Shown here one piece after another: positions 1-13,300 of a stretch of DNA of 64,000 nt. The notes below the pieces were generated by a model. That model was not told where the DNA came from, ran no database searches, and saw only the letters and a list, made by a program, of their open reading frames with translations. The position numbers were made by a program, and so were the translations under genes. Every line of letters begins with the position of its first letter. The first letter of the stretch is position 1. This DNA is from Tretioscincus oriximinensis (lineage: Eukaryota > Chordata > Lepidosauria > Squamata > Gymnophthalmidae): NCBI GenBank assembly GCA_022410635.1, contig JAJVDF010000340.1, positions 1,250,496 through 1,314,495 on the forward strand. Direction: 5' to 3'.

Positions 1-70
1 AAAAAACCGGGCGGCACCTTGAAAAGGGGTTTTCAACCCACCCACCCCAAAAGGGGTCATCTGATCAGCC
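1..70. repeat. End of a CTGACCAG-terminated repeat
   Basis: The stretch accgggcggcacc followed by aaaaggggtcatctgatcag matches the right ends of the copies at 11700-11742 and 14740-14800. Confidence 0.45.
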
Positions 71-121
71 TACGAGGTCCCATTACGGGAAAAAAAAACA
101 TTCAGATTAATAAGATCTTGC

Positions 122-525
122 ATTAGAACCTGCTGAATGGGGCCAGAGCCCATCTACTCCAGCTTTCTGTCTCATACAGTGGACCACCAATTGCACCCAG
201 GCAGTCTCAAGCAGAAGGCGGCAAAATCTTTACCATGCCTCCCTTCAAATGGTATACAGTATCAGGAATCCTGCCTGTTGCTCCAACTGGAAGCAAAATC
301 ACTTTTGGTTTCTGTGAACTTGCCTAATCCGGTCTTAAAGCTATCCAAGCTTTGTCCATCCACCAGCTACCTCTGTAAGTAAATTCTACAGACCAATGAC
401 CCTCTGGGGGAAAAAAAATATTTTTCCTTGTCAGTTCTAACTCTTCTGTCCATCAGTTTCAACGAATGGCACCTGGTCCTAGTGTCGTGTGACAGAGAAA
501 ATATTTTTTCTGCCCAGTTCTGAAT
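122..525 (-). mobile_element. CR1-like LINE, 3' fragment
   Basis: On the minus strand this carries the diverged C-terminal reverse-transcriptase/3' UTR signature seen throughout the window: a Leu-Pro-Glu-Glu-like segment, then the tail gctggact.gatgggctctggcc. Confidence 0.75.
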
Positions 526-1257
526 TATGCAGCCAACAGGTTGCTATTTCCAGGGGAAAACATGGAAACTTGGCAGGAAAGAAAACGCAGAACACAAACG
601 TTAGGAACTGGACAACTGATATGTTTGTTGTCACCTCCAAATGTAGTTGGCCAGCTGCAAAGACCCACTGGAACTACTGAATAAGAAAGGGGATGAAATC
701 CACATATTTTAGCTTGATATATATCAGGGTCTGGTATATAACTGAGCACATGTTTCCTGTTGACAAGGAAACCGCAACTGTATTATTATTAAATTTGTAT
801 CTCATGCTGGGTTGAATCCCCAGAGTAATAAATTAGTGGAAACAAAGCTCAGATGACCTGATTCACGTGTACAAACCATACGTGGAGTACAAAAAATAGA
901 GCAATAACCATTATTTTCTCTGTCACATAACTACATGGGAACTGCTGCCCATATTCTCTTACACGGCAGTTTCACTCAGATGTACGAAATAAACTTTTAT
1001 GGCCAATTATTTCCACTGCCTGGGAAAGAGGCGATGACTATTGTCTACTTTTTACTACCTCAGTTGGCCCAGCCAAAAGAAGCTCAGCCTGAATAAGACT
1101 GTCTATCTACTCTTTCTGGTCCAATCTGACCTGTGGGCCCTCAACTGTGGTCCCACCAAAGATCACTCTGCACAATTGGCCTGATTCGTTTGNCTCCCCC
1201 TCACTTCCTTTGGGTATAAGGTGGGGAATAAGTATGTATAAATAAATAAATACTGAC

Positions 1258-1382
1258 CAGTGGAAGAAGAGCCCCAGGTTCTTGCTGGGAGGGAAGAACC
1301 GGTTGTCAAGAAAGTAAAGTTGACTATAATATTCCATGAGGAGTTCAAGGCCCGCTTCATTCCGGCTTGGGGTTCGCATGGC
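1258..1382 (-). CDS. RHPN1: RHPN1 coding exon 6 (BRO1 domain)
   Basis: The acceptor ccgcacag precedes [19 protein letters not shown], and the exon ends LGLFFH plus TG at donor CTG|gtcagt (125 bases, phase 2 out). The segment with [14 protein letters not shown] is a strongly conserved part of the rhophilin BRO1 domain. TG needs a G from the next exon to complete Trp. That exon should begin YDSLTGVP and is not found between here and position 1. The donor abuts an AT-rich (aaataaat) tract. Confidence 0.96.
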
Positions 1383-4300
1383 CTGTGCGGAAAATCAGGT
1401 GGAAAGGAGTCAGAAAGCAAGAGAGAATTGAGAACATAAATGTCCGCCAGCATTAGATGCTTTCAATTAGCTTGATAAACCTACAAGCCTGACAAATAAA
1501 TTGTAATTGATTTGGCCCAGCACTGCACTTTGTTTAGATATCTTCCTGGGGATAGGATGAAAGGCAGTAGAAAAATTCTAAATAAATAAATAAAACAGCA
1601 TCTGCTGCACATCTGAGAAATTATAAGCCACAGTAATTACGGTACAGAGCTTGGCCTCGACATTCGGGGCCTGCCATAGTCTACACTAGTATGTAAATGG
1701 CAGGCTCCTATTCTGAGATAGAAGAAGAAAAAGAAGGAATCGGATTTTACGCCTCATTTTTCTCAACCCAAAGGGAATCAAAAGCAGCTTCCATAATCTT
1801 TTGTTCTTCTCTTCACAACAGACACCTTGTGAAGTTGGNGAGGCTAGGAGAGCTCCAAAGAATTGTGACAAGCTCAAGGTTACCCAGGTAGCTTTTGTGG
1901 AGGAGGGCAGAATCAAACTGGGAGACTTCNGGCTAAGTGACTGGCTTTCTCCATAGCCTAGAATAAGGCTCTTATTCCGGGATAAAGGCTCTGTTCCGGC
2001 TTTTATATTTCAGAACAGAACTTGGCCATCCACATGCCAATGTACAAATCTCATTTGTCCCTACTTTTAAATACTGTTTTTATACTGTTTTTAACTTGTA
2101 AATTTTGTTTTGATGTTTTATACTATTTTTAATTTGTTAATTTTGTATTTATCTTTTACTGTAGGCCACCCTGGGACCTTCAGGTGTAGGTTGGGGAATA
2201 AGTATAAATAATAGGTTATGGCAGGCCCCATTCAGGGACTGCCATAGCCTACACTAGCATGTGGATGGCAGGCTTCTATCCTGAGGAATAGCCCAGAATA
2301 CAGGGCCGTTGTCCATAATATCCGTGGGGAGGGGACATTTCTTGTGTGTTAATGGCTTTAATATATGACAGGCATTGAGTTTTCTACCCTGATTAAAGTC
2401 TGATCATCAAGATGAGGGGGGGGGGGATCCACACCCCGTGGAGATGTGAGCCTTGCGCACTTATGTCTTTCCATTTCCCACCACCATCGCACCTGTCGCA
2501 GCTCCACCAGGTCTCTAATCTCCACCTCGTACAATGCGCTGTCCTCCCCATAGTGGCTCCAAATCATATCCTAGAAAGAAGGAAACCAAAAGACAACGGC
2601 TGTTATCATGGAGGAGGCAGAGGTCATCTCTTCCTCCTACAGACCACAAAGTCTCTTCTGAGAGCCACAATGAAAATCTACACCCCACTAGGACTATGGG
2701 GATGACAGCTTCCAGGGGCATGGTATGGGGGGAGGGGAATTCATGGGGTTATTTATTTACATTTCTATACCGCCCTATACCCAAAGGTCTCAGGGCAGGG
2801 AACAATAAAAACCAGATGGACACTTTAAAACAGTAATATCAGAAAGTAGGGAAGGGAGAGCCGTTTTCCCAGCCAAAGGTCAGGAGAAATGCCCCATCAA
2901 GCATTTTCTGAATGCGCACAGAGGTGGCGATTGACGCCCCATCACGTGGGAGACNGTTCCATGGTCTGGGGGCTGCCACGGGGGAGGCCCTGTTCTAGGC
3001 ACAAATTAGTTGGAGTGGTTATATTTGTTTGTTTTAAAGTAGTAATAATGAGTTAAAATCGGTGTACTCTGCCTTTCATGCAAAAAATAAACCAGGGTTT
3101 GAATATTCTACACAGAATTTTTCAGGGGCAGCTGCAGAAGAGATCAGTGGGAGAGGAAGGGATGGGATAATATTTATTTATTTACATTAAGCGCTGTTCC
3201 TATTTCTAAACGTTCTATTTTAATTGTTTTATTGTATTTTATGGTGATTTAGCGTAAGACCTTCGCGTATAGGGTGAAATATAAGAGTAAGAAAATAGGT
3301 AAATAAATGAATGCAGCCGAAGGCCTTAGGACAGCTTACAATAAAAACTGCTTACAATCACGAAGAAGTTGGCATCCCAATGGGTGTCCGAGTGGGCGTG
3401 GGCAGGCTGCAGTGGCTGGGGGTGGGTGGAGCAGGCCTGTTGGCGCCCTCCAGCGGCTCGTGGCTGTGGCAGGTTGAAGTGGGCCACAGCTGGCTGTGAC
3501 TGCACCGTAAAAAAAGATTTTGTGCCAATTGGCCAAAGGGCGGATCAGAGTGGGTGGTGGCAGGGCGGATTTGGCTGCGATCAACCATTTCTGTGCATCA
3601 CAGGTGATGGACACTGACTGTCTTTAGTCATCTGGCTGAGAATGCTGATCGCATTAATATTATTAATATAGGCCCTGTCCACACAGAGCCTTGTCTTCAG
3701 GTGTACCTCGGAATAAGAGTATACCATCCACGTGATAGTGTAGACTATGGCATGTGGATGGCCAAGCTCTATCCCGAGATGTTATCCAGAGTAAAGGCTC
3801 CATGTGGACAGGGTCTTAGATTTCCGAAAAGAGAGGATTGTCTATGAAATCTATGGAATATGGCCATCCTAGATAAATATATTGAAGAATCATAATTTAG
3901 ACCCCTTCCCACTAGGAAATCGCTAACTAAGACCAGGTTAGTATAAAAACCATCCCGGAGCGTCCTGAGTTTTCATTTTCAATTGCAAGTTAGAAGCTAA
4001 AAACCAGCTCTCAGAAGGCTGAATTGTGGCTTGTTTTTGGTTAAGAAAATATTTCCTTACCTTCAGTGGTTCTGCCCAGTCCAGTTCCTTGGTCTCCTTC
4101 AGCCCCAGTGGGATCATAGGGACACTAATAGAGTCACTAAAAAATAGAAATAAACCAGATATTGAGGAGAGGCACGATTTCTACTTCTAGCCCTTAACTC
4201 TTAGGAACGCCAATATGAATGATGACGTTTGTGCGAAGATACATTTTATACATTATATTTACGTCCTGCTTTATGCAGCCTCCGTGGCTCAAATAGCACC

Positions 4301-7300
4301 CAAACTCCTTCCACTTTACATTTCATAAGAACCTAAGGGCGCCCTGCTGAATGGGGCCACAGTAGCCCACCCAGTGTTCCACCAATTGTCCCTGGGCATC
4401 CGAAGCAGAAGGCAAAACCCCTTCACCTGCCTTGGAATCCCCCCCCCTGTCAACAAACTCTTTTGAAGACCCAAATCAAAGGAGACTAATGGATGGAATA
4501 TTTCATGTACAAAAGTAGGAGACCAACTCAGTTCAAGTGAATTTTCAGATATTCAAACAACTGTGTGTTTGGTTCAATGACAAACTGACCGAATATTCGT
4601 ATACAAACCAAATTTTGTATTCCTCTATTCCCAATGGTCCCTCAAGTGCCTTTCCCACCTGAGGTCCAAGCTGTTGTGTCCTACCTGTCATTCTGGTAGA
4701 CGTCCATGCAACTGTTGAGTTCTTCCAATTCCTCCTTCAGTAGCTGCAAGTTGGAGTTAACGTAGCTGAGCTCCAAAGCAACCGTTTCCTTGACTTTGTG
4801 GTTGCTGGTGGCCCTGAAATTAGAAAACATCTTAATTGCCTGGATTTAGCCACCACTTTCTCTGAGGGAGTTGAAAAATGTCCTTCCATGTTATTTTTAC
4901 AGAATCCATGGAAGGCAGGTGACATCAGGTGGAAGTACTTGTTCACTCAGTAATTCCTCTATTTTAATTTGTTTTATGTTTTTTATTGTCTTCCGCCCTG
5001 AGACTTTCATGTACAGGGCAGAATACAAATGTAAACAAATAGATAAGCTGTTCTTATAACCTAATCGACTTCATTTATTAATTTATTATAAGCTTTGATT
5101 GATTGTAACCTTGTCTACCCTTTAAATTAAGCAGGCACGGATAGCTCAGTTGCTTAAGAATTCGTCTCTCGCCTGGGAGATCGGGTTTCGAAGCCCTGTG
5201 TTGGAAGTGGGGAGGGGTGAGCACCTTCCACTTGCATGTAGCTCTAGCCAACCCAGCTATTCGAAAGCATGAATTGCAAGAAATTGCAACTGACTGCAAG
5301 TAGATACATGGGAACCACCATAGCCTGGTGGGGAAGATAGAATGTGAGCCTTCGGGCAAAAATATATCCTTGTAAGCCGCTTTGAGTCCCTTTGAAAGGT
5401 GAGAAAAGTGGGGTATAAGAACCGAGTTCTTCTTCTTCTAAATTGATTTTGACATAACCTACATTATTTGATTATTTATTTATTTATCATAACCTAGTCT
5501 ACTTGTTTTATTGATTTATTTATTATAATCTGATTGATTGATATTCTTCTCTTCACTGGAAGCTCTCAGGGTGATCCACTCAACAACAACATTTGTATTG
5601 GTGGACCAGTATACACTATGGCAGGAACCACTTGAGTCATCCACGTGCCAATGTGGGCTATGGCAATTCCCTATTCCAAGAGTTGAGAACAGCTGAGGGT
5701 TTTGCTTTCTTTGGCTTGAGATGTCCAGGGCCAATTGGTGGGCCACTGGGAGAAGCAGAATGCTGGACTAGATGGCCTCTGGCCCTATTCAGCAGGGCTC
5801 CCCTTATGTTATGTTCTTATGCTTCACAAAGCGGAAACATGCACAGTTGCAAATGTTAGGTGAGTGACAAATGGGCCTTACATACTCCCTCGCAGTTTGC
5901 AACAACCCTTTTTATAGGCCGCTGGGTTTAAATGGCTTACTTAAGGGGGGAAAAACGTCTCTGGACAAGACCGCATCCCTGTTGCTGAGCTCAGCTTCCC
6001 GAGTGTCACTTGGGCCGAGGCAGCAACTTTTTAATTGCCTTGAAAGAAGCCAAACCAAACCCCCACGCTTGGAACGCTTCTGAGAACATTCACCTCCTGT
6101 TGGTCACACCAATACAAAATGTAAGGACTTCCCAACTATGTGTTCACAAGGCTTGTTTAGATTTTTTTCCCACTTAACCTCCTCATTTTAGTTCCTACCC
6201 TTTAACTGTATTGTTATTTAACACTCAGCATTTGCTGTAACAAAACCACTTTCAGAATAATGCGGTCTGTTCTCTCCCTGCACTCAGTTTCTGGAACTTT
6301 TCAAGCTTTTCTTCCGTCATGTCCTAGATAGAAAATAAAAGCTCTCAATCAACCCCCCCCCCCCACACACACACACCAAAAAAAAGGTCCAATGACAAAG
6401 GCTTTCAGAAATATCTCTAGAAGGTGAGGATCTTGACAATGGTAGGATACTGGCTTGAGTTCTGGCTATGCCTTCTCCTATGTGGACCTGTCTGTGGTCT
6501 AAGATCTCAAGGAGGAGGCCTCCTAGTAATGCCTCCCCTTGCAGAGGACCTTCTCCTCATAATATGGCCCACATAATCTAGAACAACCTCCCTAGAGGCT
6601 CACCAGGTGCCCCTGCTGCATAGTTTTTTGGTGCCTGGTAAAATGTTCTTTCAGGGAGGGAGGGAGGGAAGAAGGGAAGGAAGGAATGGTTATTTTTAAA
6701 CATTTTTTTATTATTTCATTTCTTTTTCCAGTCGTAATATACCATACAGTTTCCTCTTACATCTTTCCAAAGCAATAATCGTATACAACAGTAACAACAG
6801 CAATTAGTTAATAATATCATAAATAACAGGAAAAGGATATTTTCAAACTTAAAATTCTTTCTACCCCTCCTTCCCCACTCTGCTACTACTATTACTGCCA
6901 ATACTGCTACTTCTACTGCTACTATTACTGCTACTACTGCTGCTACTACTGCTGCTATTACTGCTGCTACTACTGCTACTGCTACTACTGCTACTAGTAC
7001 TGCTACTACTTGCAGAGGACCTTCTCCTCATACTGCTACATACTACTATTACTACTGCTACTACTATTACTGCTACTATTACTGCTACTATTACTGCTAC
7101 TATTACTGCTGCTACTACTGCTGCTACTGCTACCACTACCACTACCACTACNACTACTACTACTACTANTAATAATAATAATAATAATGATGATGATGAT
7201 GATGCACCAGGTAAAAATTATTTCCTTCCTCATCCATTAAAGCTGCAAACACCTATCCTAGTTTTTACCTGGTAATCCTAACCCAGACTACAATTTGTGA

Positions 7301-10300
7301 GACACTCATTTAGCATTGTCAGTTCAAGACTGAACTTGCCATAATTGAGTTTCTTCCTCCAGCAGGAATATTTCTCATCCTCCCAGGTCTCACTTTCCCT
7401 GTCCTACTGCTGAAGGAGTATTAATTTCAGCTGCCACACCTCTGCTTTTCCCCACAGCTTTGTGCTTTGAAGATTATGTTATTCTGAGGAAGTGCTGAGT
7501 CACCTAGCAGAGCCTTGTGCTCTGTTAATATTACGCCACTTTGGCTAATTGACAATAGCATATAAGCTGCATTTCTGGGAAGAAAAGGTTATCTATTTGC
7601 TGTAGAAGAGAAATGGAAACCCCAACTACTCCTGTCAATTGATGGGGACAAAAGGCTTTCTGTGACAGAGCAGAAAAGGGATCTGGGAAAGGGATTGGGA
7701 AGTGTCAGCCCAATGTGCAGCAGCAATGGAAAGAACAAATTCAGTGTGAGGGATAGTTGGAAAGGGAATAAAAAATTGGAAAGGGAATTGAAAATAGATT
7801 GACATGAATCATTTTGGAGCCATTCCAACTGGAGCACTTTGAAGGACCACCTACACCTCACCATCTCAGATTTTGATGAAATTTGCTAAAGGGTGCAAAA
7901 ATTCCTGAAATACCATTTGCAGAGAGTCAAGAACAAATATCATGCATTCTTCTATTCAGACTGGTGGGCCTCTGTGTGAGACAGAATGCTGGACTAGATG
8001 GGCTCTGGCCCGGTTCAGTATGGCTCTTCTTATGTTCTTATGTAACTTAAATATTGTCAGCCTCCAAGACTTAAATTCTCAGACACCTTGTGTGCTGCAT
8101 CCTGTATTCTCACTCATCATCCCCCTCCCCCCCCCCGGGTGCTTGTGCCCCGTGGTCCCTGGTTCTCGTGCAGGTTGGGGGCACCAGCATGCACCAAGGG
8201 TCCACCCATGCTTTTGTTTCCAGGCTACACCTCCAGCCCAGAACCCACCCTAGCCCTACCCAGACCCACACGGGTACAGATTTGCAGATAGTTATCAGTA
8301 TTGAGACTAAAAATTGGAAGTTCTAGGGACCCTTAAGTAGCAACTTCCAAAATGTTATCTAAGCTAAATCACAGCTGGGGTAAAGTTTCAGAAGGTTTAA
8401 AACATGGAAGTGGTAGCAATATAAAGGCAAAACTTGGCAGAGTGAATTATTTAAGGAGAACTTTCAGACAAGCTGCCTGTTTGCCTGAAGATTCCAACAT
8501 TTCCCCTTTTCCAAAAGGCAAAATTGTAACTTTGGTGTTTTGATACGTCCCGCACCATGTTTTTGGTTGCAGATGATTTTGGGGTACGCTCAGGGCTTTT
8601 TTTGTGACGGTACGCAACGGTACGCAGTACCGTCACCTTTTATTTAGGCGGGGGGTGGGGGGGCGGCGCCCCCGCTGCCGCCCCCCCACCCCCCGCTGCC
8701 GCCGCTAACGCCGTCCCCCGCCCCCTGCCGCTAATGCCGCCCCCCGCCCCCCACCGCAATGCCGCCCCCGCCCCTGCTAATGCCGCCCCCCGCCCCCGCC
8801 GTCGCTAACGGTGGCAGTGGCAGCGGTGGCAGTGGGGGGCGGCGTTGGCGGTGGCGGGGGACGGCGTTAGCGGCGGCGGGGGTACAGCGGCAGCTGCAGG
8901 GGGATGGCGTTAGCGGCGGCAGTAACGCCGTCCGCCCCCCCCGCTGCTGCCGCCACCAACGCCAGTGAGTACCGTCACCTTTTTTTCTAGAAAAAAAGGA
9001 CTGGGTACGCTGCCTTCTATATTGACCCACCCACACCCTTAAGCTCTGCAATGGAGGCCTCTGCTTAAAAGGAAAGAAGACTGGGATCTGGGACAAGGCC
9101 CTCTCAGTGGTGGCTCCTGGACTCTGAAGTAGTCTCCTCCTCTAAGCATCATTGTGGCGTTCATTCAGAAAACAATTTAAGTCCCACTTTTTTCCATGGC
9201 CTCTAGCTAAAGAAATCGTTTTTTTCAGGCACTATTTTTAAAAGTTTCTATTCTGCAATCTGTTCTCTTGGGTAAGACAGAAGTGTAAATAAAAATGAAT
9301 GGATGGATGGATGGATGGATGGAAAGATGATTGAATGAATGAACGGAGAATAAATAAAGAATGAATAGAAAATACAAAATAAAAATATGGAAGGCTAAAA
9401 ACCTTGGGGGGTTTCCTGCCTGGACGATGCACTTGATCTTTTAAAACACCAAGAGAAAACCAAAGGCCACCAACCTGAAGAGGTTTTCTGCCCCTGCACG
9501 CATCCTCATCTCTTTATTGATCTGCTGGTTAATCCGTGCACGCCAGTGCTGCAGTTTGCTGCGTTGGGTCTGGGCCAGTGGGTCGCATCCCTGCAAAAGA
9601 AGAGGCCTTGCTTTGAAAATGCTGTTGCCTGGTATCCCAACCAAAGGCATTCCAATTTCCGAGCAGTCCAACGCTTGGGGTCTTAAAAACAAACAAAAAC
9701 AATACTTTTGTGCAGTGGAACAGTTCCCATAAATGACACAAAACCCCTGCTCTTAGAATTCACAGACGAGCAAAGAAAGGGATCTCCGAAAGGGAAGGAT
9801 GACTCAAAGGGTAAACCAAACTGTAGCCAAAGGGACCCATTTATTTTGCACCAATGTAGAAGGTTGACACTAAAATCAGCAACACCACTTGGGCTTATGG
9901 GAATCAATGCTGCAACCTGCGATTCAAAAATTTGGAGGGGAAGATAGAAAAGCAGTTTATTTCTTCGAAGCAGGCAGCTTGGGTCACATGTTAGCCTGGG
10001 TCCAGAATATCAAGGAAGGAAGGAAGGAAGGAAGGAAGGAAGGAAGGAAGGAAGGAACTGTGTTCTCATGGCATCTTAGAAATTAAGAAGAAAAAGGTAG
10101 GCAGCTGTATTTTTTCCTACTTCTGCAGATGAATGGAGAGATGGACAGGCAGACAGATATTCTAGCAACGGAGTCTCATAGCATCTAAGAGACTAACAAG
10201 TAAAAGGTAGGAGCCTTCCCAGAAAGGCCTACTTCTTTAAATGGATGGGTGGATGATAGATTAGATAGACTTCCTGCAAATGACATTTAGAGGCGTCCTG

Positions 10301-13300
10301 CCTGCCGTTCCAACCTGGAGGCATAAGAACATAAGAGGAGCCCTGCTGAATGGAGCCAGAGCCCATCTAGTCCAGCCTTCTGTCTCACACAATGGCCTCA
10401 AAACTGCCCCTGGGCAGTTTGAAACAGAAGATAAAATCTTCACCTGTTCTTGACTCCCTGCAAGTGGTTCTTCAGGAATCCTGCCTGTTGCTCCATCTCA
10501 GAGGAAGAATCAAGAGATCCATAGCTATTTATACCTTGTCTAATCCTACCTTAAAGCTATCCCGGCTGCTAGCTATCACCACTTCTTCTGGAAGTGAACT
10601 CCACAGACCAAGGATCCTCTGAGTGAAAAAATTATTTCCCTTGTCTGTCCTGTCTCTTCTGCCCATCAGCTTCAAGGAGTGCCCTCTTTTCCAAGTGCTG
10701 TGTGATAGAGAAAATAATTCTTCTCTGTTCACCTTATGGACAATAAATTGTCATGACTATAGGCATCCATTCTAGTAGCCATGGGTAGAAGATAAAGAAG
10801 AAGAACCATGGTTTTATACCCACCTTCCTTCCTGAAGGGACTCAGAGGGGGTAACAAGCTATTCTTCGCCCAAAGCCTTACATATATCTTCTTCCATCAT
10901 GTTGTGGTGATACCNATTAATCTATTTGCAATTTTCTGCTTTTAAACAGTTGGGTTGGCTGAGCTCTGATGTCTCTGTTGAAANACAACTACTCTTAAAG
11001 TCTGCACCACTGTGCCTCTAAGAGGCCAGAGTACCCATGGATTCCATGAATTAAGAAAAACTTTGAAGGGCCTGGCCATAACCCAGGGTTAGGGATAAGA
11101 TTAGAGTGAGCCATCTTAAGTAGAAGATAAAGGCAGAACCTTCACCAGATCCTGCCTGTCTGCTCAATGACATTTAGAGGTACCCAGGTATCCTGGTTTT
11201 TTTTATTTATTTATACCTGAAGATGTCAGGGCAGTTTACAATAAAAAGTTAATACATTAAAACCAAGCCAATATATTAGAACAACAGTATCTGATGGTAG
11301 GGAAGGCCTGGGTAGAGGTTTTTCCTAAATGCATACAGAGATGTTGATTGACGCACCTCTAAGGGGAGACTGTGCCAAAATCTAGAGGCAGCCATGGAGA
11401 AAGCCCTATCCCGGATTCCCACTAGACCGACCAGATTTTCTGAGGCCCAAACTGGGGTAATTAATATTCATGCTAATTTGAATATGCAAATAACCCACCA
11501 ACATGCATACCCATCCAAAGTGTGCGAGGAGGGTGCCTTCAGGAGCTGGCCCCGGTTGCCAGAACCCCCTAGTAGTGGTACAGTGATTTTTTTTNAAAAA
11601 AATACAAAATAAAAATTATTTTCAAAAAATTATTTTGTTTTTCCTCAGCCCAACCAGGGAAATCCCCCCCCCCCCGAAGGGCAAGGAAGACCCTCCAAAA
11701 CCAGGTCCCCCCAAAAAAAAGGGGGGTCATCTGGTCAGCCTAGTTCCCACCCTCTTTGCCACTGAGAGGCGGTACAGTTTATTTATTTATTTATACTTAT
11801 ACCCCGCCCTATACCCAAAGGTCTCATGGCGGCAAAAACAGTAAAACATCACTACAAAAATTAAAACAGTATAAAACAATATTTAAAAGTAGGGATAGAG
11901 ATGACATTACAGTTAGGAAGGCCTCCCCTGCAGATCTCAAAGCACGGGCAGGATGGTATGGGAGAAGGCCTTCCTTCAGATATTTGAGGCCCAAGTTATT
12001 TAAGGCATTATAAGTTAGAGTTAATACCTTGAATTGGGTTCGGTAGCGGATTGGCAGCCACTGCAGCTCTTTCAAAACCAGCGTGATGTGTGTCCGGCCA
12101 GTCGAACCGGCCAGAAGCTGCTGCATTCTGCACCAGCTGCAGCTTCTGAACCGTTTTCAAGGGCAGCTCCAGACAGAGCGAACTGCAGTATTCCCACCTG
12201 GAGGTTACTAGAGCATGGATTCCTGTGGCCAGATCATCCCTGTCCAGAAGTGGCCGCAACTGGCAAACCAGTAGAGAGACGTAGCTGGTTGAAAGGAATG
12301 GCCAGGAATACGGAGGGAGGGAGTGGGGCTGTAGGTTATACCAATCAATCTCACACACACACACAAAAATACACATGTGTGAGAGGTTGAGAGGAAGCAA
12401 CTTTTGCACACTTGCAGTTTCCGTTTTTTGCCGAATTGCAAATTACTGGGAGAGAAACGGCAAAGTGACTGGCTGAAGACGGGACCGTGAAGGGCTGTGT
12501 TCCTGCAGATAAAAAGCTATTTAAAACCCAGACAGCCTTCTCCCTTGGAGTAACTGCCCATGGCGTTGGATTCCTGAGATATGCTACAATGCACGCCGTT
12601 GTGTCCGCATTGCAGAACGTGGATTGTTTGCTGTTAGAAAAAAAAATGTCCTACTCAGGAACATTTTTTTAAAAAAGGGGTGAAAATACCCTCATATCAG
12701 ATTGGCAACCTTACCTGCAGGGAGACCTGCTCAGTGGCATAGGACCCCCTGATAAGAAGTGATAATAATGTAACTCGTTCGTGCGACTGGATGATCATAG
12801 AATCATAGAGTCGGAAGGGACCTCCAGGGTCATAGAGTTCCAACCCCCTGCTCAATGCAGGATTCATTAAACCATCTCAGACAGATGTCCAGTCTCTGTT
12901 TGAAAACTTCCAGGGAAGGCGAACTCACCACCCCCTGTGGCAACCTGTTCCACTGGTTTATCACCCTGACTGTTAGAAAGTTTTTTCTGATATCTAGTCT
13001 AAATCTAAATGATGGAGCACTATGCTTTCATATGCGCTGGGAATGCCCACAAATTATTGATATTCTGCGCAGATATATTAAGTGATGTCAGACATGTATT
13101 ATAAGCAGTGCAAGATTATCAGCACTTTGAGACTAACTTGAGAAAAGTGGGTGGCATAAGCTTTGGTAGACACGTCTACGTCTTCAGATGCTGGTCATTC
13201 TTCAGATGCATCTGAAGACGTAGACGTGTCTACCAAAGCTTCTGCCACCCACTTTTCTCAAGTTAGTCTCAATGTACTGCTAGCTCCTTTACTGGACTTT

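Noticed and set aside
5134..5210. tRNA-like sequence with boxes A and B
   Set aside because: It is the head of a SINE present in many copies and does not fold as a full cloverleaf.
6285..6330. Minus-strand [13 protein letters not shown] segment after an AG, between RHPN1 exons 2 and 3
   Set aside because: Exons 2 and 3 already join in phase to the family protein; the segment lacks a good donor and would insert residues absent from rhophilins.
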